Below are positions 53,230 through 60,992 of a stretch of DNA of 64,000 nt, in pieces (the first letter of the stretch is position 1; the number at the start of each line of letters is the position of its first letter). The position numbers and the translations under genes are program-made. The notes under the pieces were generated by a model, which saw nothing but the letters and a program-made list of their open reading frames with translations, was not told the origin of the DNA and did no database searches. Source of the DNA: JAPOXR01 sp965199765 (lineage in GTDB: Bacteria; Pseudomonadota; Alphaproteobacteria; Rhodobacterales; Rhodobacteraceae); NCBI GenBank assembly GCA_965199765.1, contig CBDATC010000002.1:372001-436000 (forward strand), read 5' to 3'.

Positions 53230-54441
53230 TCACCCGATTTCGGCATGAAGGCGGCTTTCCACCTTGTCCAGAAATCCTTGCGTTGTTAACCAATCTTGAT
53301 CAGAACCGACGAGCAAAGCCAAATCTTTGGTCATATGTCCGGATTCAACGGTCGCAATGACGATGCGTTCGAGTTGCTCGGCAAAGTCGGCAAGTTGAGT
53401 GTTGGCGTCAAGTTTTGCCCGATGTTTGAGGCCGCCCGTCCAAGCAAATATTGACGCGATTGAGTTGGTTGATGTGCTCTTTCCTTCCTGATGCTGGCGA
53501 AAATGCCGCGTAACCGTGCCGTGTGCGGCTTCAGACTCGACAATTTTGCCATCCGGTGTCATCAGCTTCGATGTCATTAATCCAAGAGAGCCAAACCCCT
53601 GCGCCACGGTGTCTGATTGAACATCGCCGTCGTAATTTTTGCACGCCCACACGAATCCTCCGCTCCATTTCAGCGCAGCGGCAACCATGTCGTCAATCAG
53701 GCGGTGTTCATAGGTAATGCCCGCTTCAGCGAATGCTTCAGCAAATTCTTGATCAAACACTTCTTGAAATAAATCTTTGAAGCGTCCGTCGTAAGCCTTC
53801 AAGATTGTGTTCTTAGTCGATAGGTAAACCGGCCAGCCCAGCGTCAGGCCGAAATTGAGCGAGGCGCGCGCAAAGTCGCGTATTGACTGGTCTAGATTGT
53901 ACATTGCCAAAACAACGCCGCCGGACGGAGCGTCAAAAACTTCGCGCTCAATGATCTGGCCATCCGAGCCTTCAAATCTAAGGCTCAGCTTGCCATCGCT
54001 TGGAAAGACAAAATCCGTGGCGCGGTATTGATCTCCGAATGCGTGACGGCCAATGACTATTGGCTTTGTCCAACCCGGAACAAGACGGGGCACATTGTTG
54101 CAGATAATCGGTGCCCTGAAGACGACGCCGCCTAAAATATTACGGATTGTGCCGTTCGGCGACCGCCACATTTTCTTAAGTCCAAATTCTTCAACCCGGG
54201 CTTCATCCGGAGTGATCGTCGCGCACTTCACACCAACGCCGACTTCGCGGATTCGATTTGCAGCATCAATGGTTATCTGATCATTTGTGCGGTCACGCTC
54301 TTGGATGCTCAGATCATAGTAGAGCAGTTCAACATCAAGGAATGGAAGGATGAGCTTCTTCTTAATTTCATCCCAGATTATTCGTGTCATTTCATCGCCG
54401 TCGATTTCGACAATCGGCGCATCAACCTTGATTTTGCTCAT
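53230..54441 (-). CDS. icd: NADP-dependent isocitrate dehydrogenase
   Basis: Citric-acid-cycle enzyme making 2-oxoglutarate and NADPH. 403 residues of the eukaryote-like dimeric type common in alphaproteobacteria: KVDAPIVEIDGDEMTRIIWD, KMWRSPNGTIRNILGG, YHRLIDD-type stretch (TYEHRLIDDMVAAALKW), NYDGDVQSDTVAQGFGSLGL and EAAHGTVTRHFR. I take the ATG at 54439-54441 (MSKIKV), with GAGG ahead of it; an ATG four codons earlier is possible. Divergent from lipA. Confidence 0.96.
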   Translation of the reverse strand: MSKIKVDAPIVEIDGDEMTRIIWDEIKKKLILPFLDVELLYYDLSIQERDRTNDQITIDAANRIREVGVGVKCATITPDEARVEEFGLKKMWRSPNGTIRNILGGVVFRAPIICNNVPRLVPGWTKPIVIGRHAFGDQYRATDFVFPSDGKLSLRFEGSDGQIIEREVFDAPSGGVVLAMYNLDQSIRDFARASLNFGLTLGWPVYLSTKNTILKAYDGRFKDLFQEVFDQEFAEAFAEAGITYEHRLIDDMVAAALKWSGGFVWACKNYDGDVQSDTVAQGFGSLGLMTSKLMTPDGKIVESEAAHGTVTRHFRQHQEGKSTSTNSIASIFAWTGGLKHRAKLDANTQLADFAEQLERIVIATVESGHMTKDLALLVGSDQDWLTTQGFLDKVESRLHAEIG

Positions 54442-54591
54442 TACAGACCTCATTTATTGCCGGATAGGAGGCGTCTAGCGCATGCAAAGCAATATTTCTA
54501 TATCCTTGTATTGGATTGACATTGAGGCCGAACCTAATGGACTAGGCTTGCGATACGATTTGCACATTGGCCGCAGACTGAGTTTTAATTC

Positions 54592-55539
54592 TTGAAGATT
54601 GATCAGACAACGAAACCTCGGCACCCTGAAAAGGTCAACAAGCCGGCGACGGACCGGATTCGGAAGCCGTCTTGGATCCGGGTTAAAGCGCCGATGTCCG
54701 AAGGATACCGACGCACACGCGACATTGTGAAATCTCATCAGCTGCACACCGTGTGTGAAGAAGCAGCATGCCCAAATGTCGGGGAATGCTGGGACTTGGG
54801 ACACGCTACCTTTATGATTTTGGGCGATGTCTGCACACGCGGATGTTCATTCTGCAATGTGGCAACCGGCAAACCTGAAGCGGTTGATCTGTTCGAACCA
54901 TCGCGGGTTGCCTCCGCAGTCGCCAAACTTGGCCTTCGGCATGTTGTGGTGACCAGCGTTGACCGGGACGATCTTGAAGACGGGGGCGCTGAACAGTTTG
55001 TGCGCACAATTCGAGCAATCCGCCGTAAGTCGCCTCAAACAACTATAGAGATTTTAACTCCCGACTTTTTGAATTGTCCGGCCGAAGCCGTTGAATCAGT
55101 GGTGAAAGCAAGGCCTGATGTGTTCAATCACAATTTGGAAACCGTCCCGTCCCTCTATCCTTCTATACGGCCTGGCGCACGGTATTTCGTTTCGCTGCGG
55201 CTGTTGCAGAATGTTAAAGAGCTTGATCCCGGCATGTTCACTAAATCCGGCATCATGGTTGGACTTGGCGAAGACCGGTCGTCGGTGCTTCAGATTATGG
55301 ATGATTTAAGATCTGCTAACGTGGATTTTCTGACGATCGGCCAATATCTCCAGCCCACGCCCCATCACCATCCGGTCGAAAGATTCGTTCCGCCCACCGA
55401 ATTCGATTCTTATAAGTCGGCGGCATTGGGCAAAGGGTTTTTGATTGTATCAGCAAGTCCTCTGACACGGTCCAGCTATCACGCCGATGAAGATTTCCTG
55501 CATTTGCAGCAAGAGCGGCGACGGCGCGCTGCGGAATGA
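54592..55539 (+). CDS. lipA: Lipoyl synthase
   Basis: Radical SAM enzyme that inserts two sulfurs into octanoyl groups on lipoyl domains. 315 residues with the auxiliary cluster motif CEEAACPNVGEC, the SAM cluster CTRGCSFCNVATG, VVTSVDRDDLEDGGA, NHNLETVPSLY, GIMVGLGE and the C-terminal SPLTRSSYHADE holding the conserved R-S-S-Y serine ligand. The start is TTG (54592); no ATG fits the family N-terminus. Followed by coq10, a normal pairing. Confidence 0.95.
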   Translation: MKIDQTTKPRHPEKVNKPATDRIRKPSWIRVKAPMSEGYRRTRDIVKSHQLHTVCEEAACPNVGECWDLGHATFMILGDVCTRGCSFCNVATGKPEAVDLFEPSRVASAVAKLGLRHVVVTSVDRDDLEDGGAEQFVRTIRAIRRKSPQTTIEILTPDFLNCPAEAVESVVKARPDVFNHNLETVPSLYPSIRPGARYFVSLRLLQNVKELDPGMFTKSGIMVGLGEDRSSVLQIMDDLRSANVDFLTIGQYLQPTPHHHPVERFVPPTEFDSYKSAALGKGFLIVSASPLTRSSYHADEDFLHLQQERRRRAAE

Positions 55540-55834
55540 TTAATGAAGGAGGCAGATGAGAGGCGAAGGAGCAGCAAAAGAGGATCGGTACTCGGGATGC
55601 GGCTTTGTCTTCGGTGCGGTGCGCCAATAGCTGATCCCAATTCAAAACATGGCATTTGGAACAACCGAGCCTCTACAATTCAGGTCCTGCTAAATTGGAT
55701 TTCCCAACTGCGGCCGCGGTTTCGTCTAGTTTTACTGTTAATCTCATGAATGAAATTGCCTGCGATTATATTCCGAATGATCACTTTATCAGCTTTGCGA
55801 CAATACGCAGACCAGATTTTCCAATAGGCTTCTG

Positions 55835-56290
55835 ATGCGAAAACACAGAGAACAGAGGCATATGCCGTACACGTCGCGCCAAATGTATGACTTGGTCGCG
55901 GACATCGAATCCTACCCGAAATTCATCCCTTGGTGCGCAGCCGTGCACATTCATTCAAGACACTCTTCCGAGCGGGGCCAAATTGTCGTCGCGGATCTTG
56001 TGGCTTCCTTTCAAGCCTTTCGTGAAACCATGAGATCACGTGTTAAACTGGCCGACGACCACTCTGCGATTGATGTTTCATACTTAAAGGGACCTCTGAA
56101 GCACTTTCACAGCACTTGGAGATTCTATAACCGGCCGGACGGATCGTCAGACGTTGAGTTTGAAGTCGAGTTCGAATTCAGGTCGCGTATAATCGAGAAA
56201 TTGGTTGGTATTGTATTTGGTCGTGCCATGGAGACCATCGTTGCCGCTTTTGAAAAGCGCGCCCGCGAAATTTACGGTGATGCCATTTGA
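55835..56290 (+). CDS. Coq10-like ubiquinone-binding START-domain protein
   Basis: 151-residue polyketide-cyclase/START-like protein, homologous to mitochondrial Coq10 and bacterial RatA. Visible: RHMPYTSRQMYDLVADIESY, KFIPWCAAVHIH, DVSYLKGPLKHFHSTWRF and VEFEVEFEFRSRIIEKLVG. Related proteins help respiratory ubiquinone function. The 295 bp between lipA and this gene contains an unsupported 68-codon ORF (55543-55749) with one CxxC pair and no ribosome site. Confidence 0.88.
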   Translation: MRKHREQRHMPYTSRQMYDLVADIESYPKFIPWCAAVHIHSRHSSERGQIVVADLVASFQAFRETMRSRVKLADDHSAIDVSYLKGPLKHFHSTWRFYNRPDGSSDVEFEVEFEFRSRIIEKLVGIVFGRAMETIVAAFEKRAREIYGDAI

Positions 56291-56496
56291 CCTAGGATCA
56301 GTAATCGGAAGAAAAATTCAGAACGCGGAAAGCCAAATTGTTAAGGACACCTCTACTAACTCTACTCTAAATCAGCTGAAATTAATTTGGCTTATGCGTG
56401 GAAAATCATTGGCAGGTATATTCGTATGATGCTGGACGATGAGTTTCTTTGGATCGAAAGCTGGCGGATGGATTTCTTCCGCTGAGAAGAGTGGTA

Positions 56497-56785
56497 GTGT
56501 CCAGAATCTTTCGCACTTTCAGTCATGCGACGGCGGCTCCGTTATATTGAAGGTTCATCTCGCGCAGCGGCTCCATGTCCATATACTTTCGCGTGCTCCA
56601 CTGTGTGCCGGCGATGTGTTTCAACCTGGCCGCAGCCAGGCAAAGACAGGATTGACCATCGGGAAAGGCCCCAACGACCCTGGTCCGTCTTCGAATTTCC
56701 TTCATCAGCCGTTCCAGCGGATTGTTCGTCCTGATTTTGCGCCAATGGCTGTCGGGGAAGCTGTAATAGCCGAGGGTCTCCCGGA
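56497..56785 (-). mobile_element. IS256-family transposase C-terminal fragment with IS end
   Basis: Minus-strand translation to the stop at 56523 gives KIRETLGYYSFPDSHWRKI, RTNNPLERLMKEIRRRTRVV, GAFPDGQSCLCLAAARLKHI and AGTQWSTRKYMDM, the C-terminal part of an IS256-family transposase (the NPLERLMKEIRRR stretch holds the catalytic Glu region). Three bases past the stop lies the IS end GTGTCCAGAATCTTTCGC... (56497-56520), shared with the element at 36.4 kb. The 5' two thirds are missing: the homology stops near 56785, where another IS begins. Confidence 0.82.
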
Positions 56786-57056
56786 TCTTCCCTTCGACCA
56801 CGATGCGGTCAAGCATTCCGTCTCCGAGTTCGTTCGGGGCATCGTTCACACGAATGGAATCGAGTCCTTTTGGTCCATGTTCAAGCGCGGCTACAAGGGA
56901 TTCTACCACAAGATGAGCCATAAGCACCTTGACCGTTACGTCAAGGAGTACGAGCACCGTCACAACATCCGCGAAATGGATACGCTCGACCAGATGGGCG
57001 AAATCGTTTCTCGGACACAAGGCCGGCGGCTCAAGTATGCGGAGTTAGTGGCATGA
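56785..57056 (+). mobile_element. IS1595-family (ISXO2-like) transposase C-terminal fragment
   Basis: Plus-strand frame with FDHDAVKHSVSEFVRGIVHT, NGIESFWSMFKRGYKGFYHK, MSHKHLDRYVKEYEHRHNIR and a QGRRLKYAELVA end. This is the DDE transposase tail of IS1595-type elements (HTNGIESFWS is diagnostic). Its stop TGA overlaps the ATG of the methylase gene (ATGA at 57053). The N-terminal part is lost; the junction with the IS256 fragment near 56785 was placed by eye within about 20 bp. Confidence 0.82.
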
Positions 57057-57946
57057 CCTTGCGGGCTGTCGACCTGTTTTGCGGCTGCGGCGGTCTGAGC
57101 GCCGGATTGATCGAGTCCGGCATCGATGTGGTGGCCGCTTACGATCATTGGGAGCCGGCACTATCCACCTATCGGCGCAACATCGGAGACCATGTCAATC
57201 GGCTTGACCTTTCCGACGTGGAATTGACCTATGAGACAATCCGCGAACATGCCCCGGACCTGATCGCCGGTGGCCCGCCCTGCCAGGACTTTTCGACTGC
57301 TGGAAAGCGCATCGAAGCGGGCAGGGCGAATCTCACGATTGCATTCGGCGAGATAATCGAAGCCTGCGGCGTGCCGTTTTTCCTGATGGAAAACGTCCCG
57401 CAAGTACGCCTGAGCAAAACTTGGCAACTAACGCGGGAACGCCTGAAAGCCTCTGGTTACGACATAGCCGAAACTGTGCTCGATGCGAGCAAGTGCGGCG
57501 TGCCGCAAGCTCGCAAGCGCTTTTTCGCATTCGGCGCATTGCGCCGTTCTGCGATGGACTTCCTCGAATCAATCGCCGACCGCATCGCCGACGAAGCCTT
57601 GACGGTCAAAGCATATCTGCGCGACGAAATCGACATAGAGCATTATTACCGACACCCGCGAAACTACTCCCGCCGCTCGGTTTTTTCTGTGCATGAACCG
57701 TCGCCGACCGTGCGCGGCGTAAACCGGCCCGTCCCGCCCGGATACAAGGGCAACCATCTGGACAGCGTATCGCCCGCTACCGTTCGCCCGCTGACAACGC
57801 GAGAGCGCAGCCGGATTCAGACATTTCCAAGACGCTGGAGATGGAATGCCGGAGACCGCAACGCCAATGCTGAGACTCAAATAGGCAACGCCGTGCCCGT
57901 CGCGCTGGGCCGATTCGTAGGCTGCGGGGTTGTCGATGCCGTCTAG
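57053..57946 (+). CDS. DNA (cytosine-5) methyltransferase
   Basis: C5-cytosine methylase of a type II restriction-modification system. 297 residues with motif I VDLFCGCGGLSAGL, motif IV GGPPCQDFSTAGKR (catalytic Cys), motif VI FFLMENVPQV, motif VIII QARKRFFAFG, RERSRIQTFP and motif X ETQIGNAVPVALG, so it appears active. GGAG precedes the ATG by 8 bp; that ribosome site lies within the transposase remnant. The nuclease gene overlaps its end by 11 bp. The target-recognition region between VIII and X is short. Confidence 0.93.
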   Translation: MTLRAVDLFCGCGGLSAGLIESGIDVVAAYDHWEPALSTYRRNIGDHVNRLDLSDVELTYETIREHAPDLIAGGPPCQDFSTAGKRIEAGRANLTIAFGEIIEACGVPFFLMENVPQVRLSKTWQLTRERLKASGYDIAETVLDASKCGVPQARKRFFAFGALRRSAMDFLESIADRIADEALTVKAYLRDEIDIEHYYRHPRNYSRRSVFSVHEPSPTVRGVNRPVPPGYKGNHLDSVSPATVRPLTTRERSRIQTFPRRWRWNAGDRNANAETQIGNAVPVALGRFVGCGVVDAV

Positions 57947-59006
57947 TCGCTCACCCGAACCATCCCTGTACGGAATTTCAAGCGATAATTCGAGTCGCAG
58001 CGGCAAGCATCTGTGGGGCAAGAATCAGTTCAACTCCACGTTTCCGCTCTCCCTCTGTCTTTATATGCGAGATCAGGGCATCGGCCCGGTTGCCGTCGTT
58101 CATGGCAAAGACGGTATCGCTGCACAAACCGACAAGTGGAAAATGGCCGAAGTCATCGGAGATCGGAAAGATTCGCCCTACTACCACTTCGAGAGGAGTT
58201 TCGAGCCGTATGCAGCCTACTCGCGAAACGACACGGACCACATTGACATCGTTGTATCTATCCATGACCGGCACTTTCAACCGCTGGAAGTGAAGCTGAC
58301 GGTTGTGCCGGACAAAGGCACGTCGAATCTCCCAGAAGCGAATTGGGCGCCGGAAATGGTCATGCGCCCGGTCAGTTCCGCTCACGCCATGATGGGCATT
58401 GCGCGCCAACTGCGAGGCCAGGATGAGGCATTGCGGCTTGAAGCGACCCGCTTCCTGCGGGCTGCCTACAACCGCATAACGTCATGGGACAATTCGGCGG
58501 AGATAGTCCAGCATGAATCGAGTTTGTCCGATGCGCTCTCAGCCGTGCTTGATTTGTCACGCGGTCTGCAATCACCGTTTCTTGTTCAACCGATCTGGCG
58601 AACGGAAGGACAGTCATTGAAGCTGAAAAATCAGTGCTTCGACGTTTTTGTCTGGTCTGATCTTGCGGTCATGGCGATACCGCTGCAAGAGCATCGGAAG
58701 TCCAGCGGTAGCGGCGTGACCCGATGGCTGCGCGAGATTGCCCGGCATGTCCGCAGCCTGTACGACGTTCTGCAAACGGGCGACTTCGACTATAACGGAA
58801 TCTACAAGGGAATGCCGCACGACGGGCAGACGGATAAATCTTTCGCCCTACCCGGTCGAAAAAGCATGGAATACCTGCGCCATGAGAGACTGCAACAGCC
58901 TGTGCTCCAAAGCTCAGTCTTGAGCGTATTGGTGGGAGACGGCGGCGCCGACGCATTGAAACCGGAGCGCAGATTCGATGCGGTTGTTAAAACCCATATG
59001 GTCTAA
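57936..59006 (+). CDS. HindVP/HgiDI-like type II restriction endonuclease
   Basis: 356-residue partner of the C5 methylase. The segment PSLYGISSDNSSRSGKHLWG followed by KNQFNSTFPLSLCLYMRD matches what I remember of the HindVP family, whose characterised members cut GRCGYC. A PD-(D/E)xK-like pattern is present: DHIDIVVSIHDRHFQPLEVKL, with Asp in HIDIV and E-V-K. I start at the ATG at 57936 with GGGG upstream; a TTG two codons earlier is possible. Specificity is inference from family, not shown by sequence. Confidence 0.75.
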   Translation: MPSSRSPEPSLYGISSDNSSRSGKHLWGKNQFNSTFPLSLCLYMRDQGIGPVAVVHGKDGIAAQTDKWKMAEVIGDRKDSPYYHFERSFEPYAAYSRNDTDHIDIVVSIHDRHFQPLEVKLTVVPDKGTSNLPEANWAPEMVMRPVSSAHAMMGIARQLRGQDEALRLEATRFLRAAYNRITSWDNSAEIVQHESSLSDALSAVLDLSRGLQSPFLVQPIWRTEGQSLKLKNQCFDVFVWSDLAVMAIPLQEHRKSSGSGVTRWLREIARHVRSLYDVLQTGDFDYNGIYKGMPHDGQTDKSFALPGRKSMEYLRHERLQQPVLQSSVLSVLVGDGGADALKPERRFDAVVKTHMV

Positions 59007-59022
59007 CCGGGAGAATCAGGCA

Positions 59023-59208
59023 ATAAGCAACAGAAAACAATGTCGCAGAGTCAAAATCCCCCCGCCTTGCGAGATCACGGTCAAGCCGCCCGACTGGCAG
59101 CCGAGTACAAAGGAATTGAACGAAAAACACGATATGCCGGATCTTGGTGACAAACAAATTCGCGAAACGTTTTTCCGTCCCTTCAAAGTCACCGAAAAGA
59201 GAGCTTGA
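59023..59208 (+). CDS. Small unknown ORF at the end of the R-M cassette, possible ATA start
   Basis: A 61-codon frame ending VTEKRA. The stretch ITVKPPDWQPSTKELNEKHD then MPDLGDKQIRETFFRPFKV looks like true protein. GGGAG (59009-59013) lies 9 bp before an in-frame ATA at 59023, where ATG would be expected; the only in-frame ATG upstream (58978) lies inside the nuclease gene. Either ATA is used, or the start codon was lost by one G-to-A change, or 59155 (ATG before PDLGDK) is used. It follows the nuclease by 16 bp. Function not recognised. Confidence 0.45.
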   Translation: MSNRKQCRRVKIPPPCEITVKPPDWQPSTKELNEKHDMPDLGDKQIRETFFRPFKVTEKRA

Positions 59209-59420
59209 AAACGATGGCGGCTATTTTTGTATGTAATCCCCGGCGGAAATCCAATGTCGGAGTCCGCGCCGAGCGTGTGTTCGCCCACCAGAAGCGCTCC
59301 GGCATGCGCAAGGTCCGGACCGTCGGACTTCAGAGAGCGAAGGCCCGCATCATGATGGATAATCTTGTGTTCAACATAAGCCGCTGCATCTTTCTCGTGA
59401 AATCCAAAGCCGCAGGCTGA
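59205..59420 (+). mobile_element. IS5-type transposase C-terminal remnant
   Basis: The frame ending at 59420 has ERVFAHQKRSGMRKVRTVGL then QRAKARIMMDNLVFNISRCI, which resembles the C-terminal end of IS5-family DDE transposases (EHVFAHQK...RTIGLxRAxxKIxxANLxYN). Everything upstream of the ERVFAHQK motif is missing. The next 200 bp up to a GAGGTGTCC near 59612-59620 may be the rest of the IS end. It borders the R-M cassette on the right. Confidence 0.6.
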
Positions 59421-59713
59421 ATCCGTCCAAAATCCGCATAAGGGACACTAATCAGCCAGAGAAGCACCGGTTCAGGCCAAAAAAAACCGCTGATTTGAGC
59501 TAAATTCGATGAAATCCGAAGGAATTTGGATTTTCACAAAAAGTTAATTCCAGAAAATTGAAATTCAAATCAAACAATCGGGCGAAGCCGACCGAAATCT
59601 GGCGATGATAGAGGTGTCCATTACGCAATAACGACCAGCATTTGCGCTATGAAGCCCCTCCAATCAAGCGCAGCAAGAACTCAATGTTCTTGGTTTCCTT
59701 TCTGTGAACAGGA
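59421..59713. other. Intergenic region right of the R-M cassette
   Basis: AT-rich stretch (59480-59580) without a supported gene. A TAGAGGTGTCC sequence near 59610-59620 resembles an IS terminus, but no matching inverse copy was found on the left of the cassette. Confidence 0.35.
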
Positions 59714-60382
59714 TCAACCGCCAAACTTTTGAAACCTTCCACTCACATACGTCAGCACAACTCTTTCCAATTCGCCCATCCTTTCGCCTTCAAAAAAATG
59801 GCCGCATTTTTCGATCAACTGATGCTCGACACTGATTCCTTCTTGATTTTGCAGCTTTTGCACCAGAGCAAGGATCGTGTCAGGCGTGGCGACTTCATCA
59901 TCTGATCCGTTTACGATCATTCCCGACGCGGGACATGGCGCCAAAAAGGAAAAATCAAACTTATCGGCGGGTGGTGCGACTGAAATGAAACCGGTTATTT
60001 CGGGCCGACGCATCAATAACTGCATTCCGATCCATGCCCCGTAGGAAAATCCCGCGACCCAGCAATGCTTAGTGGTTGGGTTCCGCGCCTGCAGATAATC
60101 CAATGCCGAAGCTGCGTCAGAAAGTTCGCCGATACCATCGTCGAGAGCTTCGGACCGTCCTTGGCTGCGTCCAACTCCGCGAAAATTGAATCGCAATGCA
60201 GCAAACCCCAAACGGTGAAAGCAGTGGTAGAGTTTGTACACCACACGGTTATTCATCGTGCCGCCATAAGCGGGATGCGGATGAAGCAACAAGGCTACAG
60301 GAGCATCGCCGCCGGCTTGCCCATCATAGCGTCCCTCGAGACGGCCTTGCGGTCCAGAAAAGATGATTTCGGGCATGGCCAA
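59714..60382 (-). CDS. Alpha/beta hydrolase
   Basis: 222-residue alpha/beta hydrolase of the dienelactone-hydrolase-like or YqiA-like kind: LLLHPHPAYGGTMNNRVVYK, FNFRGVGRSQGRSE, nucleophile region AGFSYGAWIGMQ (G-x-S-x-G, Ser), NGSDDEVATPD with the acid, and CGHFFEG with the histidine, so the triad looks complete. No signal peptide. It lies divergent to iscR, a position I recall for this family beside suf loci of alphaproteobacteria. Substrate unknown. Confidence 0.87.
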   Translation of the reverse strand: MAMPEIIFSGPQGRLEGRYDGQAGGDAPVALLLHPHPAYGGTMNNRVVYKLYHCFHRLGFAALRFNFRGVGRSQGRSEALDDGIGELSDAASALDYLQARNPTTKHCWVAGFSYGAWIGMQLLMRRPEITGFISVAPPADKFDFSFLAPCPASGMIVNGSDDEVATPDTILALVQKLQNQEGISVEHQLIEKCGHFFEGERMGELERVVLTYVSGRFQKFGG

Positions 60383-60418
60383 AGCCTCTTAACAAATTAT
60401 TGACCCGAGCAAGTTGTC

Positions 60419-60447
60419 TTGACCGGCGCCGAGACACAAATTAGAAT
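60419..60447 (+). promoter_or_regulatory. Promoter of the iscR-suf genes
   Basis: TTGACC (60419-60424), 17-bp spacer, TAGAAT (60442-60447): five of six matches at each hexamer. A second TTGACC lies at 60400-60405. No clear IscR or iron-box palindrome could be assigned. Confidence 0.55.
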
Positions 60448-60531
60448 AAACCACTATCGACATACGGGTCCGTTTTGGAATGCTTGGTTCTAGATTAGCG
60501 CCGAGGACTCGTCAAATCAGCGGCGGAGCCC

Positions 60532-60990
60532 ATGAAACTCAGCACTAAAGGCCGGTACGCGGTGATTGCACTCGCTGATTTAGCACTGTCGCAGAAAAAC
60601 GCGCCGGTAGCCCTGAACGTTATTGCCGACCGGCAAAACATATCCGGCGCCTATCTTGAACAGTTGTTCGTGAAGTTGCGGCGCGCCGGGCTTATAAGGT
60701 CGGTGAGGGGACCGAACGGAGGATACACCCTTGCCAAAACGGCCGACCTGATAAAGTTAACCGATATACTTGCTGCTGTCGACGAAGACATCGATGTCAC
60801 AACTTTTGGTTCGAATTTCAGTGGCCCCATTTCAGGCACCAAGGCACAGTCATTGTCCAATCGACTTTGGGAGAGTCTTTCAGCGCAGGTCTATGTGTTT
60901 ATGCATCAAATTTGTTTGGCAGATGTCACGGACAACAAACTGGCCCCATGTCCAGCTGTGCCGCATTTACTCAGTGTGGTAGATGAATAA
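60532..60990 (+). CDS. Rrf2-family regulator, IscR-like but without cluster ligands
   Basis: 152-residue winged-helix regulator heading the suf operon. The N-terminal DNA-binding part is typical of IscR: KLSTKGRYAVIALADLAL, ISGAYLEQLFVKLRRAGLIR and SVRGPNGGYTLA. IscR normally binds a 2Fe-2S cluster by three cysteines and a histidine in the stretch matching residues 92-110 here. That stretch reads FGSNFSGPISGTKAQSLSNR: cysteines are Phe/Ile/Ser and the His of CLTHDLW is Asn110. Only Cys127 and Cys139 (approximate positions) remain, elsewhere. It may act as a permanently apo-form regulator. Confidence 0.9.
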   Translation: MKLSTKGRYAVIALADLALSQKNAPVALNVIADRQNISGAYLEQLFVKLRRAGLIRSVRGPNGGYTLAKTADLIKLTDILAAVDEDIDVTTFGSNFSGPISGTKAQSLSNRLWESLSAQVYVFMHQICLADVTDNKLAPCPAVPHLLSVVDE

Positions 60991-60992
60991 CG

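Noticed and set aside
55543..55749. 68-codon ORF after lipA with a CxxC pair
   Set aside because: No ribosome site, no recognisable family, and composition does not look protein-like beyond the first 30 residues.
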